Both the position numbers and the translations under genes were made by a program. From Omnitrophica WOR_2 bacterium RIFCSPLOWO2_12_FULL_51_8 (lineage in GTDB: Bacteria > Omnitrophota > Gorgyraeia > Gygaellales > Profunditerraquicolaceae), in assembly GCA_001805895.1 (NCBI GenBank), contig MHHD01000021.1, positions 1 through 23,126 on the forward strand: DNA of 23,126 nucleotides, given 5' to 3'. Below the pieces are notes generated by a model. The model searched no databases and was not told where the DNA came from. It saw only the letters and a list, made by a program, of their open reading frames with translations. Numbering within the stretch: position 1 is the stretch's first letter; the number at the start of each line of letters is the position of its first letter. Below are positions 1-7,326 of the stretch, piece after piece.

Positions 1-1
1 T

Positions 2-973
2 AGCAAAAAGATTAAGGTCCACGGTATGTTTGTCCTCGGCGGAGACGACGATAATGAAAAGACCGTCTGGGACACCTTTAAATTTGCGGTAAAGGAGAAG
101 ATCGATACCATTCAGATGTCGGTCCTGACGCCCTTTCCGGGCACTAAGGTCCACGCGGAACTGCAGGCGCAAAAGCGGATTTTTAGCCGCGACTGGAGCC
201 TCTATGACGGCCAGCATGTGGTCTTCCTGCCCAAGCTGCTTTCCGCCAAACAACTTCAACTTAATGTCTACCGCGCCTACGCCAGATTTTATTCCCTGCG
301 CGGTTTTCTATCATTGCTTTTAAAACTGCATTTTCGCAACGCGATGTTCCGCCTGATGGGTTATCGGATCGTGCGCGAGTGGCTGGAACGCAACCGCGGC
401 ATGCATTGGCTGCCGGCGGCAGAATCAATCCGGCAGAATAAATTTTATATTGACAGCCCGGCTATTGCCGGTAGAATGGTTAAGGCAATCTCTGCTTTGT
501 CTGAAGGATTGCCTTTTTTTATGAAATGGAAATTTAAAAAAACGCTGGTGCGGCTCTTAAGGATGAATAACACCCCGGGCGAGGTAGCCCTGGGGGTGGC
601 CACCGGCGTCTTTATCGCGGTCCTGCCGTTTTACGGGTTTCATACCATCATGGTCATCATCGCGGCCCTGCTGATCCGGCGGGCGAATAAAATCGCGATC
701 TTAGCCGGGACAAACATCTCCCTTCCGCCCACCGTGCCCTTTATTACCTGGGCGGGCTATGAGATCGGAAAATTTTTCCTGAAGAAAAATTACCCGCCGC
801 TTGGCTGGGCGGATTTTAGACAGATCACCTTTCAGAAGGTGATCGATCTTTATCCGCCCCTATTATTGGGCAGTTTTGTTTTAGGGTTGATCCTCGCCGC
901 GTTATTTTACGTTTTGGCCTTTATCGCCGTAAAGAGGATGCGGGAAAGAAGAAGTCATGCCGGCCGAAGCTAA
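2..973 (+). CDS. Radical SAM protein C-terminal part fused to DUF2062 (5' truncated by window)
   Basis: The reading frame is open from base 2, so this is the 3' part of a longer gene; the first internal ATG is at 26 but is not the start. The first visible residues (KVHGMFVLGGDDD, then QMSVLTPFPGT) match the late part of B12-binding-type radical SAM enzymes, where the barrel ends with a GxFVLG strand and a TPFPGT strand. The iron-sulfur cysteine motif lies upstream of the window. From about residue 165 of the 315 counted from base 26, the protein changes to a hydrophobic DUF2062-like domain (NNTPGEVALGVATGVFIAVLPFYG, here split: GEVALGVATGVF, then NISLPPTVPF), with three or so membrane segments and a basic tail. 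The fusion would tether the catalytic domain to the inner membrane. The stop at 971-973 overlaps the next gene by 17 nt. The substrate is unknown. Confidence 0.8.
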   Translation, partial: SKKIKVHGMFVLGGDDDNEKTVWDTFKFAVKEKIDTIQMSVLTPFPGTKVHAELQAQKRIFSRDWSLYDGQHVVFLPKLLSAKQLQLNVYRAYARFYSLRGFLSLLLKLHFRNAMFRLMGYRIVREWLERNRGMHWLPAAESIRQNKFYIDSPAIAGRMVKAISALSEGLPFFMKWKFKKTLVRLLRMNNTPGEVALGVATGVFIAVLPFYGFHTIMVIIAALLIRRANKIAILAGTNISLPPTVPFITWAGYEIGKFFLKKNYPPLGWADFRQITFQKVIDLYPPLLLGSFVLGLILAALFYVLAFIAVKRMRERRSHAGRS

Positions 974-1613
974 CGCAGTAATCAGGAAATTCAAGGATAG
1001 CGATAGGGAAGCGGTAAGGCAGATTACCTTTGATACGGCTTTTCTGGGCCGGCCGGCTTCGGTCTTTTTTTCCGGGAGAGAGGTTTTATGCGATAGCCTC
1101 ACCCTGTATTTTACGGATTACGAGCCGCAATCCTGCTTTGTGGCAGAAATTAACGGCGAGGTGATCGGCTGCCTGCTGGGGGCAAGAGACAAGGCGGCGG
1201 CGGAAAAAATCGCCGGGCGGAAAATCAATCCAAAAATCCTCTGGCGCGCCCTAAGAGAGGGGGTTTTCTTTAGAAGAAAGAACCTGGTTTTTATTTTTAA
1301 ATCGTTCTTTAGCATCTTGCGCGGCGAATTCAGGATGCCGGATTTTTCAGCCGGTTATCCGGCTGCCCTGCATATCAACGTCAAGGATGGGTACCGCGGC
1401 CGGCGCGCCGGCTCCGGGCTAATCGGCGCATACCTGGTTTATCTTAAAGAGGAGGGGGTGATTGGCGTGCAGCTGGCTACTTTTTCCGCCGCCGCCGGGC
1501 AATTTTTCCTCCGGCAGGGCTTTGAGCTGTTGCATACCGGCAGGAGGTCTTATTTTAACCATCTCCTGCAGAAAGACGCCCCGCTTTATATTTACGGGAA
1601 GAAGCTTTTATAA
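957..1613 (+). CDS. GNAT-family N-acetyltransferase
   Basis: A 218-residue protein with the GNAT fold order: an N-terminal strand-helix (IRKFKDSDREAVRQI), a mid-protein strand pair with FVAEINGEVIGCLLG (about 62-76), and a C-terminal acetyl-CoA region with HINVKDGYRGRRAGSGLI (about 140-157), a recognisable variant of the R/Q-x-x-G-x-G/A loop. It ends with the typical GNAT tail in which FFLRQGFELLHTGRR gives the strand after the final helix. The start ATG at 957 lies inside the end of the radical SAM gene and has a purine-rich gaagaag upstream, so the two genes are probably translationally coupled. The acceptor could be a small molecule or protein; nothing here defines it. Confidence 0.8.
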   Translation: MPAEANAVIRKFKDSDREAVRQITFDTAFLGRPASVFFSGREVLCDSLTLYFTDYEPQSCFVAEINGEVIGCLLGARDKAAAEKIAGRKINPKILWRALREGVFFRRKNLVFIFKSFFSILRGEFRMPDFSAGYPAALHINVKDGYRGRRAGSGLIGAYLVYLKEEGVIGVQLATFSAAAGQFFLRQGFELLHTGRRSYFNHLLQKDAPLYIYGKKLL

Positions 1614-1641
1614 TTGCAAAATTTTTTTTTCACAGTAGAAT
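1614..1641 (+). promoter_or_regulatory. Possible sigma-70 promoter for the 1665-5736 genes
   Basis: TTGCAA (1614-1619), a 16-nt spacer with a run of nine T, and TAGAAT (1636-1641). It lies directly after the GNAT stop codon and 24 nt before the next ATG, which has a strong gcggaggggg ribosome-binding site. The match is moderate. Confidence 0.35.
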
Positions 1642-1664
1642 AGAGCTATACCGCGGAGGGGGCT

Positions 1665-2003
1665 ATGCAATTGGAAGAACTGAAAGGCAAGCTGGCGCTG
1701 TTTAAGTTTGCGGAAGAAATCAGGGACGACCTTCCTCTTTTCCAACTCTACAAAGACGAGGTCTGGGCAGTGGTGACCGGCATAGACGATGTGGGCATCT
1801 GGATCGAGAATCCCTCCTACGAGCTGGGCGTTTGGTGGGATGATCAGGGAGATTTGATCCCGCCGAATAAACAGGTCAAGGAAAAGGTGAAGGCCAATAT
1901 ACTTATCCCCTGGCGCTTTATTAAGGCGGTGATGAGCGTTGAAGATGAGCGCTTCCAGAAGGTAAAGAGCAAGCAGCTGCCGGGGTTTCAGGTGTATAGA
2001 TGA
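1665..2003 (+). CDS. Small conserved-looking protein of unknown function
   Basis: A 112-residue soluble protein with no signal peptide or membrane segment. I do not recognise the family. It has a helical N-terminus (LEELKGKLALFKFAEEIRDD), a central beta-rich part full of aromatics (VWAVVTGIDDVGIWIENPSYELGVWWDD), and a C-terminal segment that includes ILIPWRFIKAVMSVED. The V-W-A-V-V-x-G-I-D-x-x-G-I-W-I-E pattern, followed by LIPWRFI, resembles small single-domain SH3/LSM-like folds, but this is only an impression. The ATG follows gcggagggggctatg, an excellent ribosome-binding site. The stop TGA overlaps the ATG of the next gene (ATGA, 4 nt), so it is co-translated with the outer-membrane barrel. 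Confidence 0.7.
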   Translation: MQLEELKGKLALFKFAEEIRDDLPLFQLYKDEVWAVVTGIDDVGIWIENPSYELGVWWDDQGDLIPPNKQVKEKVKANILIPWRFIKAVMSVEDERFQKVKSKQLPGFQVYR

Positions 2004-2941
2004 CAAACGTTGCGATACTGTTTTTTCTCTTTATCTTCTGCCAGAGGTTAACCGCGCAAACCGTTGATCAGCCAAAGGCTGGCTCCGGCGCGCTTGAGCA
2101 GGCAGGGGCCGATGACTTTCGGCAGAGACTGCAGGAAAAAATAACTGCCAGCGAAGAAGATACCCCTCTTGAGTGGGATACCTCGGCGCTCTATGTCCCC
2201 GGCAATACAGTGAAGGCCCAGCCGGGAAAAATCTCTATCCTCGATACGGAATCAGAGCTAAGCTATGAATTTAAAATCTTAGGCGGGGTCCCTATCGAGC
2301 TTTCCCTGGACACCCAGTATATCAATATCGCCAAAAACGGCTCTCTGTCCGTGGATTTGCCGGCGCAATTAACCGGCTACGGGTTCGGCCTGCAGGCTAC
2401 TGTGCCGTTTTTTAAACTTAAAGATACTTACCTGCGCGCCAGGGTGGCGCCTTCTTTCTTCACCGATAATTGGGGGGCTACTGCCAACAGCTTCCGTCTC
2501 CCGGCGCAGCTGTTTGCGATTTACCGGCCGAGCGAGAAATTGATTTTCGTAGCCGGGATAGCGGCTTCCCCCGGCACCGAGAACCCCCTTACGCCAATCG
2601 CCGGGCTGATTTACGCGCCCTCCGATAAATGGGTCTTCAATCTTATCGGAGAAAGGCCGAGTATCACTTACGCGCTGAATCAGCGCCTGAGCCTATTTGT
2701 AGACGGCGGCCTTTCCAACGAAGAATTTAAAGTGACTAAGGCGGCCTTTAAAGGGAAGGCCCTGGCTTATAAAGAAGTGCACTACGGAGGCGGCCTGCAA
2801 TACCAGGCGGGTAAAAATATCGCAGTCTTTCTGTCGGCCGGCCGAATATCCAACCGCGCCTTAAAATACCGGGATAGCCTGGGCAAGGTGGGGATCAAGG
2901 ACAGCGTTTATACACAGTTGCGCCTAGAGTCAGGTTTTTAA
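2000..2941 (+). CDS. Outer-membrane beta-barrel protein, DUF6268-like
   Basis: A 313-residue protein with an N-terminal signal peptide (hydrophobic AILFFLFIF, likely cut after LTA near residue 19), a low-complexity linker of about 60 residues, then a repeating pattern of amphipathic beta strands with glycine turns to the end. The stretch with RLPAQLFAIYRPSEKLIF, the downstream PIAGLIYAPSDKW and SITYALNQRLSLFVDGGL resemble DUF6268 outer-membrane proteins. The last residue is phenylalanine (RLESGF), the usual C-terminal signal for insertion by the Bam machinery. It overlaps the gene before by 4 nt and ends 2 nt before a ketosynthase-like gene, so it is probably in the same transcript. A role in exporting or holding the pathway product is possible but unproven. 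Confidence 0.72.
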   Translation: MTNVAILFFLFIFCQRLTAQTVDQPKAGSGALEQAGADDFRQRLQEKITASEEDTPLEWDTSALYVPGNTVKAQPGKISILDTESELSYEFKILGGVPIELSLDTQYINIAKNGSLSVDLPAQLTGYGFGLQATVPFFKLKDTYLRARVAPSFFTDNWGATANSFRLPAQLFAIYRPSEKLIFVAGIAASPGTENPLTPIAGLIYAPSDKWVFNLIGERPSITYALNQRLSLFVDGGLSNEEFKVTKAAFKGKALAYKEVHYGGGLQYQAGKNIAVFLSAGRISNRALKYRDSLGKVGIKDSVYTQLRLESGF

Positions 2942-2943
2942 GA

Positions 2944-4188
2944 ATGGGTTATCCCCGGGTAGTGATTACAGGTTTAGGCGTGGTCAGCCCCAATAGCGGA
3001 GTGGGCAAAGAGGCTTTTTCCCGGGCGATATCCGCCGGCGTATCCGGCATCCGGAAAATTTCTTTATTTGACACTGCGCCGTACAAGGTCAAGACCGCCG
3101 GCGAGGTAAAGGATTTTGACCCGCAGGCGGTTTTAGGCAGAGGGGGCCTGCGCGTCTTAGACCGCGGCACGAAATTGCTCTGTTGCGCGGTCAAAACCGC
3201 CCTGGAAGACGCTCGGATAAATATTAGCGAAGAGAATTCCCGGACTATCGGCATTGCCGCCGGGAATACCCTGGGCAGCCTGCAGAGTATCTGCGATTTC
3301 GATAAAGTCGCTCTTAGCGAAGGGCCGCAGTACGTCAACCCTTCTCTTTTTCCCAATACCGTGATTAACGCGCAGGTCAGCCAGGCTTCCATCAGGTTTA
3401 AAATCAAAGGTTTCAACGTAACTATCTCCAACGGTTTTTCTGCGGGGCTCGACGCGCTGATCTACGCGGCAAATTTTATCCGGCTGGGAAGAAAAAAAAT
3501 CATCCTCGCCGGCGGGGTGGAGGAGTTTTGCGAGCAGACCTTTATCGGTTTCTATAAAGCGGGTTTCCTTTCCGAGGCTAAAGAAGGAAAACCGGAATTA
3601 TCCTGTCCCTTTGACCAAAGGAGGAACGGCGCGGTCTTAGGCGAGGGCGCGGCAGTGCTGGTGTTGGAGGAGTTGGATTCGGCCCTGCAGAGAGGGGCGC
3701 GTATTTTCGCCGAGCTCAAAGGCGGCGGCACATTTTTTGACGGCAGCCGGATAGATAAATATAAGCGGGGAGGCAGGGGTTTGGCGTTTGCCATGCGCCT
3801 GAGCTTGGAAAAGGCCTCGCTATCCCCGCAGGGCATCGACTATCTATCCTGCGGCGCCAATTCCACGGCTGAGGGCGATGAACTGGAGGCCCGGGCGGTC
3901 AGGGAAGTATTCGGTAAGAGCCCGCGTATGCCCGCAGCAAGCTGCCTGAAGTCTATGCTGGGAGAGAGTTTTAGCGCCGCTGGCGCCCTGCAATCGGCGG
4001 CCGCGGTCTGCGCCATAGAAAAGCAGATAGTTCCCCCGACACTAAATTACCAGGAAAAAGACCCTCTATGTGATGTGGCTTTAGTGACAGAGAAGGCTGA
4101 TAGCCGCAGAGTGGACAATGTCTTAATCAATGCCTTTGGTCCCGGCGGCAGTAACACCAGTGTGGTGATTTCCAAATTTACTATATAG
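2944..4188 (+). CDS. Catalytically dead ketosynthase homolog (KS-beta / chain-length-factor-like)
   Basis: A 414-residue full-length FabF-fold protein that starts with the family signature RVVITGLGVVSPNSG. All three catalytic positions are changed: the nucleophilic Cys of NACASG is Phe165 in SNGFSAG, the first His (normally AHGT) is Gly304 in SCGANST, and the second His (normally KSMxGH) is Glu341 in KSMLGE. The rest of the fold, including Lys336 and the C-terminal GPGGSN loop, is kept, so it is not a decaying pseudogene. Non-catalytic partners of this kind (KS-beta or CLF in type II PKS, ApeC in aryl polyene systems) form heterodimers with an active KS and set chain length. The likely partner is the intact KS at 4519-5736. 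A decarboxylase-like role, as in KSQ proteins, is less likely because both histidines are gone. Confidence 0.88.
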   Translation: MGYPRVVITGLGVVSPNSGVGKEAFSRAISAGVSGIRKISLFDTAPYKVKTAGEVKDFDPQAVLGRGGLRVLDRGTKLLCCAVKTALEDARINISEENSRTIGIAAGNTLGSLQSICDFDKVALSEGPQYVNPSLFPNTVINAQVSQASIRFKIKGFNVTISNGFSAGLDALIYAANFIRLGRKKIILAGGVEEFCEQTFIGFYKAGFLSEAKEGKPELSCPFDQRRNGAVLGEGAAVLVLEELDSALQRGARIFAELKGGGTFFDGSRIDKYKRGGRGLAFAMRLSLEKASLSPQGIDYLSCGANSTAEGDELEARAVREVFGKSPRMPAASCLKSMLGESFSAAGALQSAAAVCAIEKQIVPPTLNYQEKDPLCDVALVTEKADSRRVDNVLINAFGPGGSNTSVVISKFTI

Positions 4189-4268
4189 TGCTTAGTCAAC
4201 TAAATAAGGGTTTGGTTTTTGTGCAATACAACTCTTATCTAAGTTACAATGCAATATAGGGAGGCGGC

Positions 4269-4529
4269 ATGCAAGATATTGAAAACGACGTACGGTGCCT
4301 GATCGCAGAGGTCCTGGAGAAGGATCAGGCGGAGATCAAGCCGGATTCGCGTTTTATCGAGGACTTAGGCATGGATTCGCTCAAGGCCCTGGAAATCCTG
4401 GTAGCGGTGGAAAAAAAATTTAAAATTACCATCCCGGAGCAAAAACTCTCGGAGTTAAAGACCTTGGTGGATACCGTAAACGTGGCTAAGGAATTTCTGG
4501 CTGCAAAGGAAAAGGCTAATGCCGGATAA
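4269..4529 (+). CDS. Acyl carrier protein
   Basis: An 86-residue four-helix ACP with the phosphopantetheine site GMDSLKALEIL; the modified serine is Ser37. The preceding FIEDLGMDS and the following VEKKFKITIPEQ are classic ACP sequences. The composition is acidic apart from a short lysine-rich C-terminal tail. The start is preceded by agggaggcggc. A TACAAT -10-like hexamer at 4245-4250 may mark an extra promoter in the 80-nt gap after the CLF-like gene, although no good -35 box is visible. The stop overlaps the start of the next KS by 11 nt, so ACP and KS are made together. The carrier is probably dedicated to this pathway rather than being the housekeeping AcpP, given its two KS-fold neighbours. 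Confidence 0.93.
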   Translation: MQDIENDVRCLIAEVLEKDQAEIKPDSRFIEDLGMDSLKALEILVAVEKKFKITIPEQKLSELKTLVDTVNVAKEFLAAKEKANAG

Positions 4530-5736
4530 ACGGGTAGTAATTACGGGCCTGGGGGTTATTTCTTCCATCGGGATAGGCAGGGAGGAATTCTGGCCTGCCC
4601 TGCTGGAGGGCAGAAGCGGCATCAGCGAGATCAGCTCTTTCGACACTACGCAATACCCGGTGCATTTCGGCGGCGAGGTAAAAAATTTCCGGACAGAGGA
4701 TTTTTTGAGCAAAAGAAGAATTGCCTCCTGCGGCAAGGCCTCATGTTTCGGCATCTGCGCCGCAAAGCTGGCCTTGAAAGACGCAGGGCTGGAGAGAGAA
4801 GAGTTGGAGGCGAAAAGGACAGCATTCTGTATCGGGACAACCTCCGGAGAATCGCAGATTATCCAGGGGTTGAATTACGGCTGGGTGAAGGGGGGGGGAG
4901 AGGCAGTGCGGCCTGGATTGATCCCGCAGAGCCCGACGAATATGCTCTCGGTAAGCGCGGGAGTGGCCTTAGGGCTCCACGGGCCGAATTTCGTCATCCC
5001 CAATGCCTGTGCCGCCGGGAATTTTGCCATCGGCTACGGTTATGACCTGCTCCGGCTGGGCGATACGGACCTGGCGCTGGCAGGAGGTTCAGACGCCTTT
5101 TCCAAGATCGCCTATACCGGATTTGCCCGGATGTTCGCCATCGCCCCGCAGATGTGCCAGCCATTCGATAAAAACCGCAAGGGCATGCTGGTGGCCGAGG
5201 GCGCCGGGTTAGTGGTTTTGGAGCGCCTGGAGGATGCCCTGGAAAGAAAGGCGCCGATTTACGCGGAAGTGCTCGGCTATGGCGTAAGCTGCGATGCCCG
5301 GCATATGACCGCGCCTTTTGCCGATGGGATGAAAGAAGCGATCGAGAATGCGCTTGCCGAGAGCGGCGTCAGCCCGCGGGAAGTAGACTATATCAGCGCC
5401 CACGGAACCGGCACCGCGGTGAACGACCGGGAAGAGTGCGGCGCGATAAAAAAGGTTTTCCCGGATAACTATAAAAAGATACCGGTAAGTTCCATCAAAT
5501 CAATGTTAGGCCATACCATGGGCGCCGCCTCTGGCATTGAAACCGTGGCCTGCTGCCTGGCGATAAAAAACGGAAACCTCCCCCCAACCATTAATTACCA
5601 GACCCCTGACCCCGAATGCGATATTGACTGCGTGCCCAATGTCAGCCGCAGGCACAAAGTGGATATTGCCCTCAACAATGCCTCTGCCTTTGGAGGCAAC
5701 AATTCCTGCCTGGTGTTGAAGAGATATCCTGTATAA
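4519..5736 (+). CDS. Beta-ketoacyl-ACP synthase (FabF/KS-alpha type), catalytically intact
   Basis: A 405-residue condensing enzyme with the full Cys-His-His triad: Cys164 in PNACAAG, His295 in SAHGTGT and His332 in KSMLGHTMG. RHMTAP near residue 261 is the FabF-type substrate-loop signature, and the C-terminal AFGGNNSCLVLKR matches the glycine-rich end of KAS II enzymes. It would catalyse decarboxylative condensation of malonyl-ACP with an acyl chain in the cytoplasm. Its ATG lies inside the ACP gene (11-nt overlap), and with the dead KS at 2944 it forms a KS-beta / ACP / KS-alpha block like the minimal core of type II polyketide or aryl polyene systems. A plain fatty-acid role is possible but would not explain the dead paralog. 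Confidence 0.92.
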   Translation: MPDKRVVITGLGVISSIGIGREEFWPALLEGRSGISEISSFDTTQYPVHFGGEVKNFRTEDFLSKRRIASCGKASCFGICAAKLALKDAGLEREELEAKRTAFCIGTTSGESQIIQGLNYGWVKGGGEAVRPGLIPQSPTNMLSVSAGVALGLHGPNFVIPNACAAGNFAIGYGYDLLRLGDTDLALAGGSDAFSKIAYTGFARMFAIAPQMCQPFDKNRKGMLVAEGAGLVVLERLEDALERKAPIYAEVLGYGVSCDARHMTAPFADGMKEAIENALAESGVSPREVDYISAHGTGTAVNDREECGAIKKVFPDNYKKIPVSSIKSMLGHTMGAASGIETVACCLAIKNGNLPPTINYQTPDPECDIDCVPNVSRRHKVDIALNNASAFGGNNSCLVLKRYPV

Positions 5737-5760
5737 CACATCATTGTTTTCGTAATGAAA

Positions 5761-5868
5761 GGTTTCGGTTGCGGCTACGTATCGTCTATCGTAAATCGTT
5801 CAAAAGGGTTTTCGTTTAAGAAGACGACACACGAAACCGAAAACGATTTACGATACGTAGCCGAAACC
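5761..5868. repeat. Long imperfect intergenic palindrome (REP/MITE-like)
   Basis: The left arm 5761-5800 and right arm 5842-5868 are complementary: the right arm reads back as the left arm, apart from two short insertions in the left arm (ttgc near 5769 and tctat near 5785). Around it are short motifs of the cgataaacgat type up to about 5897. It fills the space between convergent genes ending at 5736 (+) and 5915 (-). It may serve as a bidirectional transcription barrier, although neither side has a proper T-run. Confidence 0.7.
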
Positions 5869-5914
5869 TAAAACCGATTTAGACGATAAACGATAAATGA
5901 ATTATGGGCACTGC

Positions 5915-7078
5915 TCAACTAATTTGAGTTTTTGCTTTTAGTTTCTTTAGGACCGGATCGAAGTTCTTCGGCTGGAGCAAGCGGGCGATGGGCTGGGCAA
6001 AGAAATTTGTGAACGGATCCAGGCGCCGGAAATATACCGCAAGGGGCGCCAGCTTAGCCCCCAGCCGTAGTTTGGGATGGTAATCGGTAATCCCCATCTG
6101 GTAATAGCGGACTCCGTTCTTAAGGCACCATTCGATATTGTTATAGAAAGTGAAGGTATAAAGATGGTATTTATGCGACACTTCCCGGTCGAAACCGATA
6201 AATTTATCGATGCAGACAGAGCCTTTGACAAAACAAAGGTTGAAGGCGACGAGCTTGCCGCCGTCGTAGGTCAGAAAGAATTTGGCCACCCCCGGCATGG
6301 CCCGGCAGATATTCAGGAAAAACGCAGGGGTTAAAGTCTCAAACTGCACGTCGGAATCGTCCAGGTTATGGGAATATAATTCATAGATACGCGCTAGCGC
6401 TGGGCCGGGTTCATCGGTGACTACTGAGCGCAAGGGGCGCTCAAGAGCGGCGGTTTTCCTTAATTTACGCAGGGTATCCTTGCGGGCATTCCTGCTTAAG
6501 CTCCTGATGTATTCTGCGGCGGAATGCGCCATGCCTAAATCAACCCGGGTGTTGGGGAAATCCTCCATTCGGCAGAAACCGTGCCTGCTTAAGAGCTGCG
6601 CCAGTCTGTCCTGGCCTTCCGGAAGATTGTAAAAAAGGACGGTATTAATCCGGCTCATCAGGGCGAATTTATAGATTTCCCGCAGGGCCTGGGCAATAAC
6701 TTCCGCAAAATCCTCATCTTTGTCTATCCCAATATACAGTTCTTCCGCTATTGGCGAGCCGATAAAGAGCAGCTTAATCCTTAAAAACCGGGGAAACCTT
6801 TTTTGCAGCTTCAGGATCCAATTCTTTACCCTGCCCTGCGTAAGGGTAGAGAAGGAGAAATCAGTGGTAAAAAACGGGATCACCGCGGCCAGCTTTCCTG
6901 CGCGCCGGCCGAGCAGGTAACCGATGGAAAACCCCGGTATGGCGGATTCTTCGAAAGCCTTATGGAACCCGAAGCCTTCGATCAGATCGGCCTTAAAAAG
7001 GCTGTCCCAATCCCGGGCCGAGATATCATTGATGCTCCGGCTGACCGAAAAAAATAAAGGCGTACCTGTCTTAAACAT
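5915..7078 (-). CDS. FemAB / BioF2-like GNAT acyltransferase
   Basis: About 387 residues from the ATG at 7078 (390 from an alternative ATG at 7087). Two tandem GNAT-like halves are visible: the first about 20-160 (FHKAFEESAIPGFSIGYLLGRR, here abbreviated GFSIGYLLGRRAGKLAAVIPFF), the second about 200-350 with HNLDDSDVQFETLTPAFF, GGKLVAFNLCFV and YYQMGITDYHPKLRLGAKL. This is the pattern of BioF2-like (PF13480) or peptidogalycan-type (PF04339) proteins, which transfer amino acids or acyl groups onto cell-surface or lipid acceptors. The ATG at 7087 sits inside the likely -10 box, so 7078 is preferred. It lies between PKS-like genes on the other strand and could modify the product; this is inference. 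The stop is TGA at 5915-5917. Confidence 0.78.
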   Translation of the reverse strand: MFKTGTPLFFSVSRSINDISARDWDSLFKADLIEGFGFHKAFEESAIPGFSIGYLLGRRAGKLAAVIPFFTTDFSFSTLTQGRVKNWILKLQKRFPRFLRIKLLFIGSPIAEELYIGIDKDEDFAEVIAQALREIYKFALMSRINTVLFYNLPEGQDRLAQLLSRHGFCRMEDFPNTRVDLGMAHSAAEYIRSLSRNARKDTLRKLRKTAALERPLRSVVTDEPGPALARIYELYSHNLDDSDVQFETLTPAFFLNICRAMPGVAKFFLTYDGGKLVAFNLCFVKGSVCIDKFIGFDREVSHKYHLYTFTFYNNIEWCLKNGVRYYQMGITDYHPKLRLGAKLAPLAVYFRRLDPFTNFFAQPIARLLQPKNFDPVLKKLKAKTQIS

Positions 7079-7085
7079 GGATTCC

Positions 7086-7113
7086 ATTATAACAAAAATT
7101 TGCCCCCTGCCAA
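7086..7113 (-). promoter_or_regulatory. Sigma-70 promoter of the FemAB-like gene, apparently leaderless
   Basis: On the minus strand TTGGCA (7113-7108), 16-nt spacer, TATAAT (7091-7086). The expected transcription start, 7 to 8 nt after the -10 box, coincides with the ATG at 7078. The only other ATG (7087) overlaps the -10 box itself. Confidence 0.5.
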
Positions 7114-7142
7114 TTAAATATTAAATTTCAATAATTTTGTGT

Positions 7143-7148
7143 TATAAT
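7143..7148 (+). promoter_or_regulatory. Possible -10 element upstream of the hydrolase
   Basis: A perfect TATAAT with a poor -35 (TTAAAT at 7121-7126, 16-nt spacer). If used, the transcript would begin before the palindromic repeat and carry it in a 170-nt leader of the hydrolase gene. Confidence 0.25.
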
Positions 7149-7195
7149 ATAAATTTCACCGTGCATTTATCTGCAAAATAATACCCGTATTTAAA

Positions 7196-7291
7196 CACAG
7201 ATGATCACAGATTGAAAGAAACAGATGATCGCAGATAAAGCCGTAAAATATCTGTGATCATCTTGCATCTTCTCATCTGTGCTAATCTGTG
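7196..7291. repeat. Palindromic cacagat repeat, copy A
   Basis: A 96-bp imperfect inverted repeat built from CACAGATGATCACAGATT-like words: left half 7196-7235, right half 7249-7291 (reverse complement with several mismatches), loop about 13 nt. Its right half is almost identical to the right half of copy B (about 40 of 43 positions). It sits just upstream of the alpha/beta hydrolase gene. Confidence 0.8.
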
Positions 7292-7326
7292 AAAATAGCT
7301 GAGTACGATTTAGTTACTAGATTATC

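Noticed and set aside
2949..3431. Minus-strand open frame of 160 codons inside the KS-beta gene
   Set aside because: It is antisense to a clear ketosynthase-fold gene, has no homology I can recognise and no ribosome-binding site; it is a GC-bias shadow.
4189..4268. A full promoter in front of the ACP gene
   Set aside because: TACAAT at 4245-4250 is good but no -35 box lies at 16-18 nt; mentioned only in the ACP entry.
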